10,063 bases of DNA, taken from assembly GCA_002470605.1 (NCBI GenBank), contig DKND01000093.1, positions 5,623 through 15,685 on the forward strand, given 5' to 3'. Shown one piece after another: positions 1-6,886 of this stretch. Under the pieces are notes generated by a model, which saw only the letters and a list, made by a program, of their open reading frames with translations, made no database searches and was not told where the DNA came from. The position numbers and the translations under genes were made by a program. Within the stretch, counting starts at the first letter, position 1; the number at the start of each line of letters is the position of its first letter. Source of the stretch: Opitutia bacterium UBA7397. Its GTDB lineage: Bacteria > Verrucomicrobiota > Verrucomicrobiia > Opitutales > UBA953.

Positions 1-43
1 CGCGACAAAAGGGTTAGCTCCATACCGCATGGTGCACGCATCC

Positions 44-54
44 GCAGATTCTGC
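44..54. repeat. Short palindrome GCAGATTCTGC
   Basis: GCAGA (44-48) and TCTGC (50-54) are perfect inverted arms around one central T. The size and symmetry would suit a small operator half-site pair upstream of the first esterase, but no second copy was seen before esterase copy 2. A protein-binding role is only a possibility. Confidence 0.3.
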
Positions 55-67
55 ATCGTTGCATCGT
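52..67 (+). repeat. Tandem 8-bp direct repeat, TGCATCGT twice
   Basis: TGCATCGT occurs at 52-59 and again at 60-67 with no gap. Looser GCAT-containing words lie just upstream at 27 and 38. The first unit overlaps the end of the palindrome at 44-54. It may be a binding-site array or a replication-slippage product. Confidence 0.5.
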
Positions 68-79
68 AGTTATTCACTA

Positions 80-106
80 CCCCTACCCCACCCCTGCCCC
101 TACCCC
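80..106 (-). promoter_or_regulatory. G-quadruplex-forming block (C-rich on the + strand)
   Basis: The + strand has five runs of exactly four C, at 80-83, 86-89, 91-94, 97-100 and 103-106, separated by only one or two bases. The - strand therefore carries five G4 runs with very short loops, which meets the standard sequence rule for a stable G-quadruplex. The + strand could form an i-motif. The block ends 56 bases before the ATG of esterase copy 1, and the G-rich strand is the template strand for that gene. A T5 run follows at 107-111. There is no such block before esterase copy 2. Confidence 0.6.
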
Positions 107-120
107 TTTTTCTTGTCGCT

Positions 121-162
121 TCTATTCTCGCAACCCAGACGGCTTTCCGCTGTTTGAAAGGT
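121..162 (+). repeat. Leader shared with esterase copy 2 (copy A)
   Basis: These 42 bases align without gaps to 9570-9611, immediately before the second esterase, with 34 of 42 identical by hand count. Fully conserved stretches are the 12 bases at 125-136 (ending CTCGCAACCC) and the 15 bases at 148-162 (CGCTGTTTGAAAGGT). The shared part includes an alternative TTG start at 154 and an AAAGG one base before the ATG. That AAAGG is too close to be a normal Shine-Dalgarno for this ATG, but it is kept in both copies. No clear -35/-10 pair was found. Confidence 0.7.
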
Positions 163-1713
163 ATGCGTCTCCCCCGCTTCCTATCCCTTCTGCTGGCCGC
201 CCTAGTCGGCTGCTCCTCCCTTTTCGCCGCCGGTTTCCGCCTGGCCGCGCCGATCTCCGACCACATGGTCCTCCAGCGCGAGAAGCCTGTGGCCGTCTGG
301 GGCTGGGCCGATGCGGGTGAGTCCGTCACCGTCGCTTTTGCCGGACAGTCCAAATCCGCCACCGCGGATGCCGATGGCAAGTGGACGCTCAAGCTCGACG
401 CGCTTTCCGCTTCCGCCGAATCCCGCTCACTCATCGTTACGGGCAAGGACGGACATAAGGTCGAAGTGAAGGACGTCCTCGTCGGCGAAGTTTGGCTCGG
501 CTCGGGCCAGTCCAATATGGCGATGACCGTGCAGAGCTCGAACAACTTCGACGCCGAGAAGGCCGCCGCGAAATACCCGCTCATCCGCCACTACCGCGAG
601 ACCTCGACGCACTCTGCCGGACCCAGCGCCGAAGGCAAAGGCCTTTGGCAGGCCTGTACGCCCGAGAATGTCGGCGGCTTTTCCGCTGCGCTCTATTTCT
701 TCGGTCGCGAGCTCCACAAAGAACTCGGCGTCCCGGTCGGGCTGATCAACACCTCCGTTGGCGGCACGCAGATCGAATCCTGGGTTTCCGCCGAGACACA
801 ATCTTCCGACCCAGAAACGAGGGTGAATTTCGAGGCCCAAATGAAATACTACCTGGCCTTCGACGAGGCCAAGGCACCCGAACTCTTCCAGAAGCAGACG
901 GCTATCTGGAAAGCCGCCGTGGCCAAAGCCAAGGCCAATGGTACGCCCTTCGTGACCCCAGCCCCCAAGGATCCGCTGGCGATGCGCAAACTCAAGGGCG
1001 GCCCCGCCGGGCTCTTCAACGGGAAGGTCGTCAATCTCGTCCCCTACACGCTCCGCGGCATGCTCTGGTATCAGGGCGAAGGCAACGCGGGCGCCGGCGC
1101 CGGACTCTACCACAAGCAACTCTCCCAACTTGTCACGAGCTGGCGCACGCTCTGGAACGACGAAGTTCCTTTCGCTTGGGTCCAACTCCCGAACTACACC
1201 TCACCCGGCGAAGGCTGGCCACGCGTCCGCGAGTCGATGATGAAGACGCTCGAACTCCCGAAGACCGGTATGGCCATCACCATCGATCTCGGTGACGCCA
1301 AAGACATTCACCCGAAGAATAAACAGGAAGTCGGCCGTCGGCTTTCCCTCTGGGCGCTCGGCACGGTCTACGGCAAGAGCGTCCCTGCCATCAGCGGCCC
1401 GCTCCCAGCCGGCTCCTCGATCAGCGGCAACGCAATCACGGTTTCCTTCAAGCACACGAACGGCGGACTGAAATCCATCTCGGGTGGCGCCCTCACGGGC
1501 TTCCAGATTGCCGGCGAAGACAAACAGTGGAAGACCGCCGAGGCCAAGATCATCGGCGAGACCGTCGTCGTCAGCAGCGCCGACGTCGCCCAGCCCGCCG
1601 CGGTCCGCTACGCTTGGAAGGATTGGCCGGAATACAGCCTCGCCAACGGCGCCGGCCTGCCCGCTTCGCCCTTCCGCACCGACGACTGGCCGGTACCCGT
1701 CGCCAAGAAGTAA
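163..1713 (+). CDS. Sialate O-acetylesterase-type SGNH hydrolase, copy 1
   Basis: This is a secreted carbohydrate esterase of the sialate O-acetylesterase family (SASA/SGNH type), expected to remove O-acetyl groups from sugars outside the cytoplasm. Counting from the ATG at 163, residues 1-22 form a signal peptide; L-V-G-C with Cys17 resembles a lipobox, so it may be a lipoprotein. A beta-rich domain with the typical DHMVLQRE start follows. The SGNH block GQSNM carries the nucleophile Ser117. GGTQIESW lies near 200-207, WYQGEGN near 302-308, and D381-I-H383 supplies the catalytic Asp/His pair. The C-terminus ends in the family-typical PFRTDDWP. About 516 residues is normal for the family. A TTG at 154 would add three residues, but ATG gives the cleaner signal peptide. 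The exact substrate is unknown; sialic acid is not implied, since many relatives act on plant or algal polysaccharides. Confidence 0.92.
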   Translation: MRLPRFLSLLLAALVGCSSLFAAGFRLAAPISDHMVLQREKPVAVWGWADAGESVTVAFAGQSKSATADADGKWTLKLDALSASAESRSLIVTGKDGHKVEVKDVLVGEVWLGSGQSNMAMTVQSSNNFDAEKAAAKYPLIRHYRETSTHSAGPSAEGKGLWQACTPENVGGFSAALYFFGRELHKELGVPVGLINTSVGGTQIESWVSAETQSSDPETRVNFEAQMKYYLAFDEAKAPELFQKQTAIWKAAVAKAKANGTPFVTPAPKDPLAMRKLKGGPAGLFNGKVVNLVPYTLRGMLWYQGEGNAGAGAGLYHKQLSQLVTSWRTLWNDEVPFAWVQLPNYTSPGEGWPRVRESMMKTLELPKTGMAITIDLGDAKDIHPKNKQEVGRRLSLWALGTVYGKSVPAISGPLPAGSSISGNAITVSFKHTNGGLKSISGGALTGFQIAGEDKQWKTAEAKIIGETVVVSSADVAQPAAVRYAWKDWPEYSLANGAGLPASPFRTDDWPVPVAKK

Positions 1714-1758
1714 GGCTCCTTCACGCATTATCCTCGCCAACAAAAGCGAGGCCGACTG

Positions 1759-1791
1759 ACATCCCAGTTGATGAAGATTCTTCTGGGATGT
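1759..1791 (+). terminator. Terminator-like hairpin overlapping the start of the FAD oxidoreductase gene
   Basis: ACATCCCAG (1759-1767) pairs perfectly with CTGGGATGT (1783-1791) around a 15-base loop. The T-rich run TTTTCTTT begins at 1791. This is the architecture of an intrinsic terminator for the esterase gene ending at 1713. However, the loop holds the ATG at 1771 and the 3' arm lies inside the next gene, so it could also act as an attenuator or an initiation-region hairpin. Function is inferred from sequence alone. Confidence 0.45.
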
Positions 1792-3816
1792 TTTCTTTCA
1801 GGGTTGCTCGCCTTGACGCTACGCGCGAATGAAACCGACCGCGATCTGATCGTGTACGGCGGAACGCCCTCTGGACTCATCGCTGCGGTGGCCGCAGCGC
1901 GTGAAGGCCTCACCGTCACGGTTCTCGAACCTTCTCGCTGGATCGGCGGAATGGTCACCGGCGGGCTTTCTAAATCTGACATCGGCAAACCCGAGACTAT
2001 CGGCGGTTACACACGCGAGTTCTTCACCCAGGCCGCGAAGGACAATGATCCCAAGTTTCTCTGGTACGCCGAGCCCTACCGTAACATGGAAGCATTTCGC
2101 GCGCTGCTCACCGAAGCCAAGGTCGAAGTCATCACCAATGTCGGATTGAAATCCGTCCAACGCGAAGGCCAGCGCCTCAGCCGTCTCACGACCCTCGACG
2201 GACGGATCTTCCGCGGCCGGCAGTTCATCGATGCGACCTACGAAGGCGACCTCATGGCCGCCGCCGGGGTCAGTTTCATCATCGGACGCGAGAGCCGGAC
2301 ACAATACGGTGAACGTTTGGCCGGATATTTTCCGATGCCCATTCGTCCCCGAAGCGAAGAAGTGATGAGCAACGACTGCCCCAGCATCGGCGGCAAGGGC
2401 CCCAGCTATATCCATGGCACGCCAACGGATATCTCCGGCCTCGACAGCAAGGGACAACCTATCGCAGGAGTAAACGTCGCCCCGCCTTTACAACCCGGTG
2501 ATGCCGACCAGCTCACACAGTCTTATAATTTCCGCATCTGCGTCACGCAACGCCCAGACCTGAAGCTCCCCTTCCCCAAACCCGCGCACTACGATGCGCA
2601 GCGTTACGAGCTCCTCCTCCGCCTCATCCAAGCCCATCCCGCTATTCCCTTCGGTCGCCTCTTCCATCTCGGAGAAATCGCTAACGGCAAATACGACCTT
2701 AACGCCCAAGGTCTTTTCTCCACCGACTACCCCGGAGCCAACACGGACTACCCGGGCGGTGACACTACCACGAGAGCCCGGATTCTGCAGGAGCATCTCG
2801 ACCACAACCAAGGGCTCTTCTGGTTCCTCTGTCATGATGCGCGCGTCCCCCTGAAGCTCCGCGAACAAGCGAACACCTGGGGCCTCTGCAAAGACGAATT
2901 TACCGACAATGCCGGCTGGCCTTATGCGCTCTACGTTCGCGAAGCCCGCCGTATGATTGGCGAATACGTGCTCACGCAAAAAGACTTACAGCAAGAGATC
3001 ACCAAGCCGGACACCGTGGCCATGGGTTCCTTCCTGATCGATTGCCATATCGTCGAGCGCATCTTGACTCCCGCAGGAATGGTACGCGACGAAGGTTCCT
3101 TCCAGGACGAACCCGTCAAGCCTTACCAAATCCCCTACCGATGTCTTACGCCGAAGCGTAATGAATGCGAAAACCTACTCGTGACGGTCTGCCCTTCTGC
3201 TTCGCACATCGCCTACTGTTCCTTGCGTATGGAGCCCGTCTATATGGCCCTCGGTCATGCTGCCGGGGTAGCAAGTGCGCTGGCCTTGCATGACCACACC
3301 TCCGTGCAGTCGATCGACGTCCCCGTTCTTCAGGGAAAACTTCGCGCCCAAAAAGCCGTCCTTGAATTAAAATCGGCGGAGGCGATGCGCTTTACGGGTA
3401 TCGTGATTGACGACGAAGAAGCCGCCTTCACCGGAACCTGGGTAAGTTCTAATTTCGGGAAAGCCATTAATGCGACCAGTCGCCACGACGGTAACGACAA
3501 CAAGGGGAAATGCGAAGCACGCTTTGAAACCCAACTACCTCACGAGGGCCGCTATCACGTTCGATTCGCCTACCTGCCGTCGGGCAATCGGGCGAGCAAC
3601 GTACCCGTACGCGTCGTAGCGGCAACCGGAAGTCAGACCTTCCGCATCAATCAGAAGCTCACGCCTGAACTCGAAGGCCATTTCATCGAACTGGGCGTCT
3701 TCGATTTTATAAAAGATAAACCGGCGCAAGTGATTATCAGTAATGCGGACACCGACGGCTTCGTCTCGGTCGATGCCGTACAGTTCGTTACGGCGGAGCC
3801 CGAAGTCATCAAATAA
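1771..3816 (+). CDS. Secreted FAD-dependent oxidoreductase with golvesin-like C-terminal domain
   Basis: This is a flavoprotein of the FAD_oxidored (PF12831-like) type common in PVC bacteria; its substrate is not known. Residues 1-19 form a Sec-type signal peptide ending LRA, with no twin-arginine motif. The dinucleotide-binding fold starts at about 24, with a modified glycine motif GGTPSG at 30-35 and the ribose-binding acidic residue Glu53 at the end of the second strand. The GGMVTGG segment follows near 59-65. The family's late FAD-contact region lies near 455-507 (IPYRCLTP, then SASH, RMEP and LGHAAG). Residues from about 541 to the end form a beta-sandwich resembling the golvesin C-terminal / Xly CBD-like domain, ending with DGFVSVDAVQFV. 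The ATG at 1771 follows an in-frame TTG at 1768. No Shine-Dalgarno is seen, and the start lies in a hairpin loop. The gene is 57 bases downstream of the esterase, so co-transcription is possible unless the hairpin terminates. Confidence 0.88.
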   Translation: MKILLGCFLSGLLALTLRANETDRDLIVYGGTPSGLIAAVAAAREGLTVTVLEPSRWIGGMVTGGLSKSDIGKPETIGGYTREFFTQAAKDNDPKFLWYAEPYRNMEAFRALLTEAKVEVITNVGLKSVQREGQRLSRLTTLDGRIFRGRQFIDATYEGDLMAAAGVSFIIGRESRTQYGERLAGYFPMPIRPRSEEVMSNDCPSIGGKGPSYIHGTPTDISGLDSKGQPIAGVNVAPPLQPGDADQLTQSYNFRICVTQRPDLKLPFPKPAHYDAQRYELLLRLIQAHPAIPFGRLFHLGEIANGKYDLNAQGLFSTDYPGANTDYPGGDTTTRARILQEHLDHNQGLFWFLCHDARVPLKLREQANTWGLCKDEFTDNAGWPYALYVREARRMIGEYVLTQKDLQQEITKPDTVAMGSFLIDCHIVERILTPAGMVRDEGSFQDEPVKPYQIPYRCLTPKRNECENLLVTVCPSASHIAYCSLRMEPVYMALGHAAGVASALALHDHTSVQSIDVPVLQGKLRAQKAVLELKSAEAMRFTGIVIDDEEAAFTGTWVSSNFGKAINATSRHDGNDNKGKCEARFETQLPHEGRYHVRFAYLPSGNRASNVPVRVVAATGSQTFRINQKLTPELEGHFIELGVFDFIKDKPAQVIISNADTDGFVSVDAVQFVTAEPEVIK

Positions 3817-3818
3817 AT

Positions 3819-3857
3819 CTCGGAGAAGGAAAAGCGAAGCCCATCGCTGCTTCCGAG
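3819..3857 (+). other. Weak nested hairpin after the oxidoreductase gene
   Basis: CTCGGA (3819-3824) can pair with TCCGAG (3852-3857), and AGCGA (3833-3837) with TCGCT (3844-3848) inside it. No T-run follows, so it is not a standard intrinsic terminator. It begins three bases after the stop codon and may be a 3'-end stabilising fold. The rest of the gap to 3966 has no gene that can be supported. It holds a GGGG-TTA-CCCC mini-hairpin at 3942-3952 and several C-runs just before the next start. Confidence 0.25.
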
Positions 3858-3966
3858 CATTAGCCGCCGCCCCAATGAGGGTTGCCAGAGGTCGGGCATC
3901 CGCCTACGACCTCGTTACCCCCAGAACCTTTGCCGCTCCGCGGGGTTACCCCTATATCCCTTACCC

Positions 3967-6129
3967 ATGTTCGCCTTCGGCCTGACTATCTTCTGGGGAG
4001 CCTGCCTGCTCTTCCTCGTCCAACCTCTGATTGCCCGCTTTATCCTCCCTTGGTTCGGCGGCGGGCCAGCCGTCTGGACGACTTGCATGCTTTTTTTCCA
4101 AGTCCTGCTACTCGGAGGTTACGCCTACGCTCACTTCAGCATCAGTCGCCTACGCCCACGCCAACAAGTCATCCTGCATCTCAGTTTGCTGGCCTTGGCG
4201 CTCATGCTCCTGCCCATTACCCCGAGTGACCTATGGAAGCCGGTGGATAGTCAAAATCCGGCCGGTCACATCTTGTTACTGCTGTTAGCGTGCATGGGCT
4301 TGCCCTATTTGGTGCTGTCCGCGACGGGTCCGTTATTCCAAGCCTGGTTCAGCGCCTCGCACCCCGGCGTGTCGCCCTACCGTCTCTACGCACTTTCGAA
4401 CATCGGCTCGCTGCTGGCCTTACTGGGTTACCCCTTCCTGATGGAACCTAACCTCGGACGCCACGCTCAAGCAACCTGGTGGTCCGTCGGGCTCGGTATC
4501 TTCGCCGTCTTGGCCACTTGGTGCGGCGTGACGGTATGGCATCGCGCAAGTTCGACGACGACCGTCAAGGAAATGACGAACGAAGATGAAGGCGTCATTT
4601 CAGGTTTCCAACGCTTCCTGTGGTTCGCCCTGCCGGCATGCGGAGTCGTCTTACTTTTGGCGATCACGAATAAGATCTGCCAAGACATCGCCGTGATTCC
4701 TTTCCTTTGGGTTCTCCCGCTCGGACTTTATCTTCTTACCTTCATCATCAGTTTCGATAGTCCGCGCTGGTATCGCCGTCGCTTCTGGCTGCCGGCTTTG
4801 GTGGTGGCCCTCGCCGTGACCGCCTGGTTAATGCTGGGCGACCATACCATCACCGTCAGCGAATGGTTCGGGCCTCTGGCTTTCATCGTCGAAAAAGCGG
4901 AATCCGTCGGCACTTTCGCGAAGCTCGGTCTCTATCTCACCACGCTCTTCATCAGCTGCATGGTCTGCCACGGCGAAGTCTATCGCCTGCGGCCTTCCGC
5001 CCAACGGCTCACCGGCTACTTCCTTTCGATCTCGGCCGGAGGTGCCGTGGGCGGCCTATTTGTCGCCGGCGTCGCTCCGTTGATTTTCCTCAATTACTTC
5101 GAGCTGCACATGGGGTTGATGATGCTGGCCACGCTCGTGTTGGGCGTACTTTATCGCGACCCTCGCAGCCCGCTCCAGCAAGGCACGCGCCGCTGGGCTT
5201 GGGTCCTTTTGCTCATTGGGCTGCCGCTTTTCGGTACGACTTTAGTCGTCGACACCTATTGCAGCCTGAAAGGCGCCAAGGAGCTTTCCCGTAATTTTTA
5301 CGGCGTACTCAAGGTGAACGAATATTACGCCGGCGAGCCCGACCAACACCAGTTCAGCCTCCAACACGGCGGCACGCTGCACGGATTGCAATTCACCTCG
5401 CCTGAAAAACGCAAGATTCCCGCCACTTATTACACCGACAGCAGCGGCGTCGGCCGACTGATGCGCACCCTGCACCCGGAAGGCGGACGAAAAATCGCCG
5501 TCGTCGGCTTGGGCACCGGTAGCATGGCCGCTTGGGGGCGCAAGGGCGACCAGATGAGCTTCTACGAGATTAACGACGACGTAGTGCGCCTCGCCCGATC
5601 CACTTTCACGTTCCTTGCAGACTCTGCCGCGAAAATTGAAGTAGTCATGGGCGATGCCCGACTCTCCTTGGAACGGGAAGCCGACCAGAATTACGATACG
5701 ATCGTGCTCGATGCCTTTAGCAGCGACGCCATTCCGGTCCATCTGATTACGCGCGAAGCTTTTGAAACTTACCGCCGTCAGCTGAAACCCGGCGGGGTGA
5801 TCGCGGTGCATATCTCGAATCGCTGCCTCAACCTCGAGCCGGTCGTATTGCAACTGGCCAAGCACTTCCAACTCACCCCCGCCGTGATTCACGACAGCGA
5901 TGTCGATTGGGGCTTCGAGGACGACAGTTATAACGCGGCTTATTCTTCGGACTGGATCCTACTGTCCAAAGATAAGGCCTTGCTCGATCAGCCTTTCATC
6001 GCTTCCGGCATCAGCGAGCCAGAGGAAATCCCTAAATCTATGAAACTCTGGACAGATGAACAAAGCGACCTCCTGAGTATCCTAATGGTCGACGACCATA
6101 CTTTCCTCAGCTGGCTCAAAGGGCTCTAA
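3967..6129 (+). CDS. Multi-pass membrane protein with spermidine-synthase-like domain (fused MFS/spermidine synthase type)
   Basis: This is a 720-residue inner-membrane protein of the class often annotated as fused MFS/spermidine synthase; the reaction of this class is not established. Residues 1 to about 430 contain roughly 13 hydrophobic segments. They include the family-typical opening (FGLTIFWGACLLFLVQP) and a MVCHGEVYRLRP stretch near 332-343. Residues about 440-720 form a Rossmann methyltransferase-like domain: GLGTGS at 514-519 (nucleotide/SAM-type loop), YEIND at 533-537 with acidic Glu534, GDARL at 562-566, and LDAFSSDAIP at 581-590. True SpeE enzymes have a D-x-x-D-P-x-G-P signature in that last position. 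Here the DPxGP part is missing, so polyamine synthesis should not be assumed. ATG 3967 is chosen because the first helix starts at once; no Shine-Dalgarno is visible. The protein does not obviously fit the glycan genes around it. Confidence 0.85.
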   Translation: MFAFGLTIFWGACLLFLVQPLIARFILPWFGGGPAVWTTCMLFFQVLLLGGYAYAHFSISRLRPRQQVILHLSLLALALMLLPITPSDLWKPVDSQNPAGHILLLLLACMGLPYLVLSATGPLFQAWFSASHPGVSPYRLYALSNIGSLLALLGYPFLMEPNLGRHAQATWWSVGLGIFAVLATWCGVTVWHRASSTTTVKEMTNEDEGVISGFQRFLWFALPACGVVLLLAITNKICQDIAVIPFLWVLPLGLYLLTFIISFDSPRWYRRRFWLPALVVALAVTAWLMLGDHTITVSEWFGPLAFIVEKAESVGTFAKLGLYLTTLFISCMVCHGEVYRLRPSAQRLTGYFLSISAGGAVGGLFVAGVAPLIFLNYFELHMGLMMLATLVLGVLYRDPRSPLQQGTRRWAWVLLLIGLPLFGTTLVVDTYCSLKGAKELSRNFYGVLKVNEYYAGEPDQHQFSLQHGGTLHGLQFTSPEKRKIPATYYTDSSGVGRLMRTLHPEGGRKIAVVGLGTGSMAAWGRKGDQMSFYEINDDVVRLARSTFTFLADSAAKIEVVMGDARLSLEREADQNYDTIVLDAFSSDAIPVHLITREAFETYRRQLKPGGVIAVHISNRCLNLEPVVLQLAKHFQLTPAVIHDSDVDWGFEDDSYNAAYSSDWILLSKDKALLDQPFIASGISEPEEIPKSMKLWTDEQSDLLSILMVDDHTFLSWLKGL

Positions 6130-6150
6130 ATTAACCTCTTGGTTTTAGGG
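6124..6150 (+). other. Weak bulged hairpin across the stop codon of the membrane-protein gene
   Basis: CTAA (6126-6129) and AACC (6133-6136) pair with TTAG (6145-6148) and GGTT (6141-6144) around a TCTT loop, with a three-base bulge at 6130-6132. Two further pairs are possible outside. It is followed by GGG rather than T, so termination would be inefficient at best. The stop codon 6127-6129 lies in the 5' arm. Confidence 0.22.
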
Positions 6151-6194
6151 GGTTGAAATCGCTAAAAGGTCAGGCAAGGGTGTCGTCCCCTCCC

Positions 6195-6851
6195 ATGCGC
6201 AGCCTCCTCCCCGCTCTCCTCGCCTTCACGACTTCGGCTTTGTTCGCCGCTGACCCCGTCAAATTGACGTTGGAAGATTTCACCGATGGCTCTGGCGCCA
6301 AGCCCGCGGCCGGCTGGTCCACCGAAGAAGGCGGCGTCATCCATCTGACCCCGGCCAAGGGCACGTCCTTCCTCATCTCGAAGAAAGAATACTCCAGCTT
6401 CGTACTCGAATGGGATTGGAAGCTGGCCGACGCCGGGAATAACGGGATCAAATATTGGGTGACCAACATTAAAGACGCCAAAGGCAAAGGAGAATGGCTC
6501 GGTGTCGAATACCAGATGATCGACGACAACAAGCACCCGGACGGTCTCAAAGGCGGCAGCCATAATACCGGCAGCATCTATGACCTCTTCGATTCCGCTA
6601 AGGACAAGATCCTGAAGCCGATCGGCGAATGGAACCACAGCCGCGTCGTCATCAAGGACGGCAAGATCGAACACTTCCTCAACGGTAAGACTGTCTCTTC
6701 AGCCGATGCGAACTCGGCCGAATGGAAAGAACACGTGACCAAGAGCAAGTTTGGTAAGAAAAAGGACTTCGCCCCGGGGCACGGTAAACTGATGCTCACC
6801 GAACACGGCGACCCCTGCTGGTTCAAGAACCTCGTCATCACCGAGCTGTAA
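6195..6851 (+). CDS. Secreted DUF1080 / 3-keto-disaccharide hydrolase domain protein
   Basis: This is a single-domain member of the DUF1080 family (PF06439), a concanavalin-like beta-sandwich. Characterised members hydrolyse 3-keto-glycosides, sugars first oxidised at carbon 3. From ATG 6195 it has 218 residues: a signal peptide 1-19 ending ALFA before AD, then the family landmarks. These are GNNGIKYWV at 81-89, GVEYQMIDD at 103-111, TGSIYDL at 125-131, EWNHSRVVIKDGKIEHFLNG at 145-164, and the closing EHGDPCWFKN at 203-212. An in-frame TTG at 6153 would add 14 residues before the signal peptide and is unlikely. The gene is 65 bases after the membrane-protein gene and 35 bases before the cytochrome fusion, suggesting one transcript with the latter. 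The physiological substrate is unknown, and not all family members have proven hydrolase activity. Confidence 0.88.
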   Translation: MRSLLPALLAFTTSALFAADPVKLTLEDFTDGSGAKPAAGWSTEEGGVIHLTPAKGTSFLISKKEYSSFVLEWDWKLADAGNNGIKYWVTNIKDAKGKGEWLGVEYQMIDDNKHPDGLKGGSHNTGSIYDLFDSAKDKILKPIGEWNHSRVVIKDGKIEHFLNGKTVSSADANSAEWKEHVTKSKFGKKKDFAPGHGKLMLTEHGDPCWFKNLVITEL

Positions 6852-6886
6852 GCCCTTCGGACCTCGTCGGACAGTCGCTGCAGCCT

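Larger units (their letters stand above)
2..119. repeat. Imperfect long-range inverted repeat in the leader of esterase copy 1
   Basis: GCGACAA at 2-8 is the exact reverse complement of TTGTCGC at 113-119. Pairing continues with AAGGG (9-13) against CCCTT (104-108), across an internal loop at 109-112, and with TAG (15-17) against CTA (100-102). That gives about 15 pairs enclosing roughly 80 bases. The arms may extend left of the window. It could be an RNA stem, a relic of a small element, or chance; it competes with the C-rich block for the same bases. Confidence 0.3.

Noticed and set aside
113..128. TTGTCG and TATTCT as a -35/-10 promoter
   Set aside because: The two words are only four bases apart, and the -10-like word is not kept in the matching leader of copy 2.
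1..153. Open frames at the left edge as the tail of an upstream gene
   Set aside because: Frame 1 closes at 67-69 and frame 2 near 153. Neither gives a recognisable C-terminus and the region is repeat-rich, so no gene is called.
427..1185. Long open frame on the - strand opposite esterase copy 1
   Set aside because: It lies wholly inside a gene with clear SGNH motifs. Its protein has no recognisable domain, and it is the expected by-product of GC-rich codon bias.
492..1295. Overlapping + strand open frame in another phase of esterase copy 1
   Set aside because: The product is extremely rich in Arg and has no family resemblance, which is typical of a frame-shifted reading of a GC-rich gene.
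1819..2457. - strand open frame opposite the FAD-binding domain
   Set aside because: It overlaps the best-supported part of the oxidoreductase and its product resembles no family.
5242..5892. - strand open frame opposite the SpeE-like domain
   Set aside because: It is fully covered by a gene with strong motifs and has no domain or start context of its own.
6857..6872. Two TCGGAC words ten bases apart between the DUF1080 and cytochrome genes
   Set aside because: Six-base direct repeats are expected by chance in GC-rich DNA, and nothing else supports an operator in this 35-base gap.
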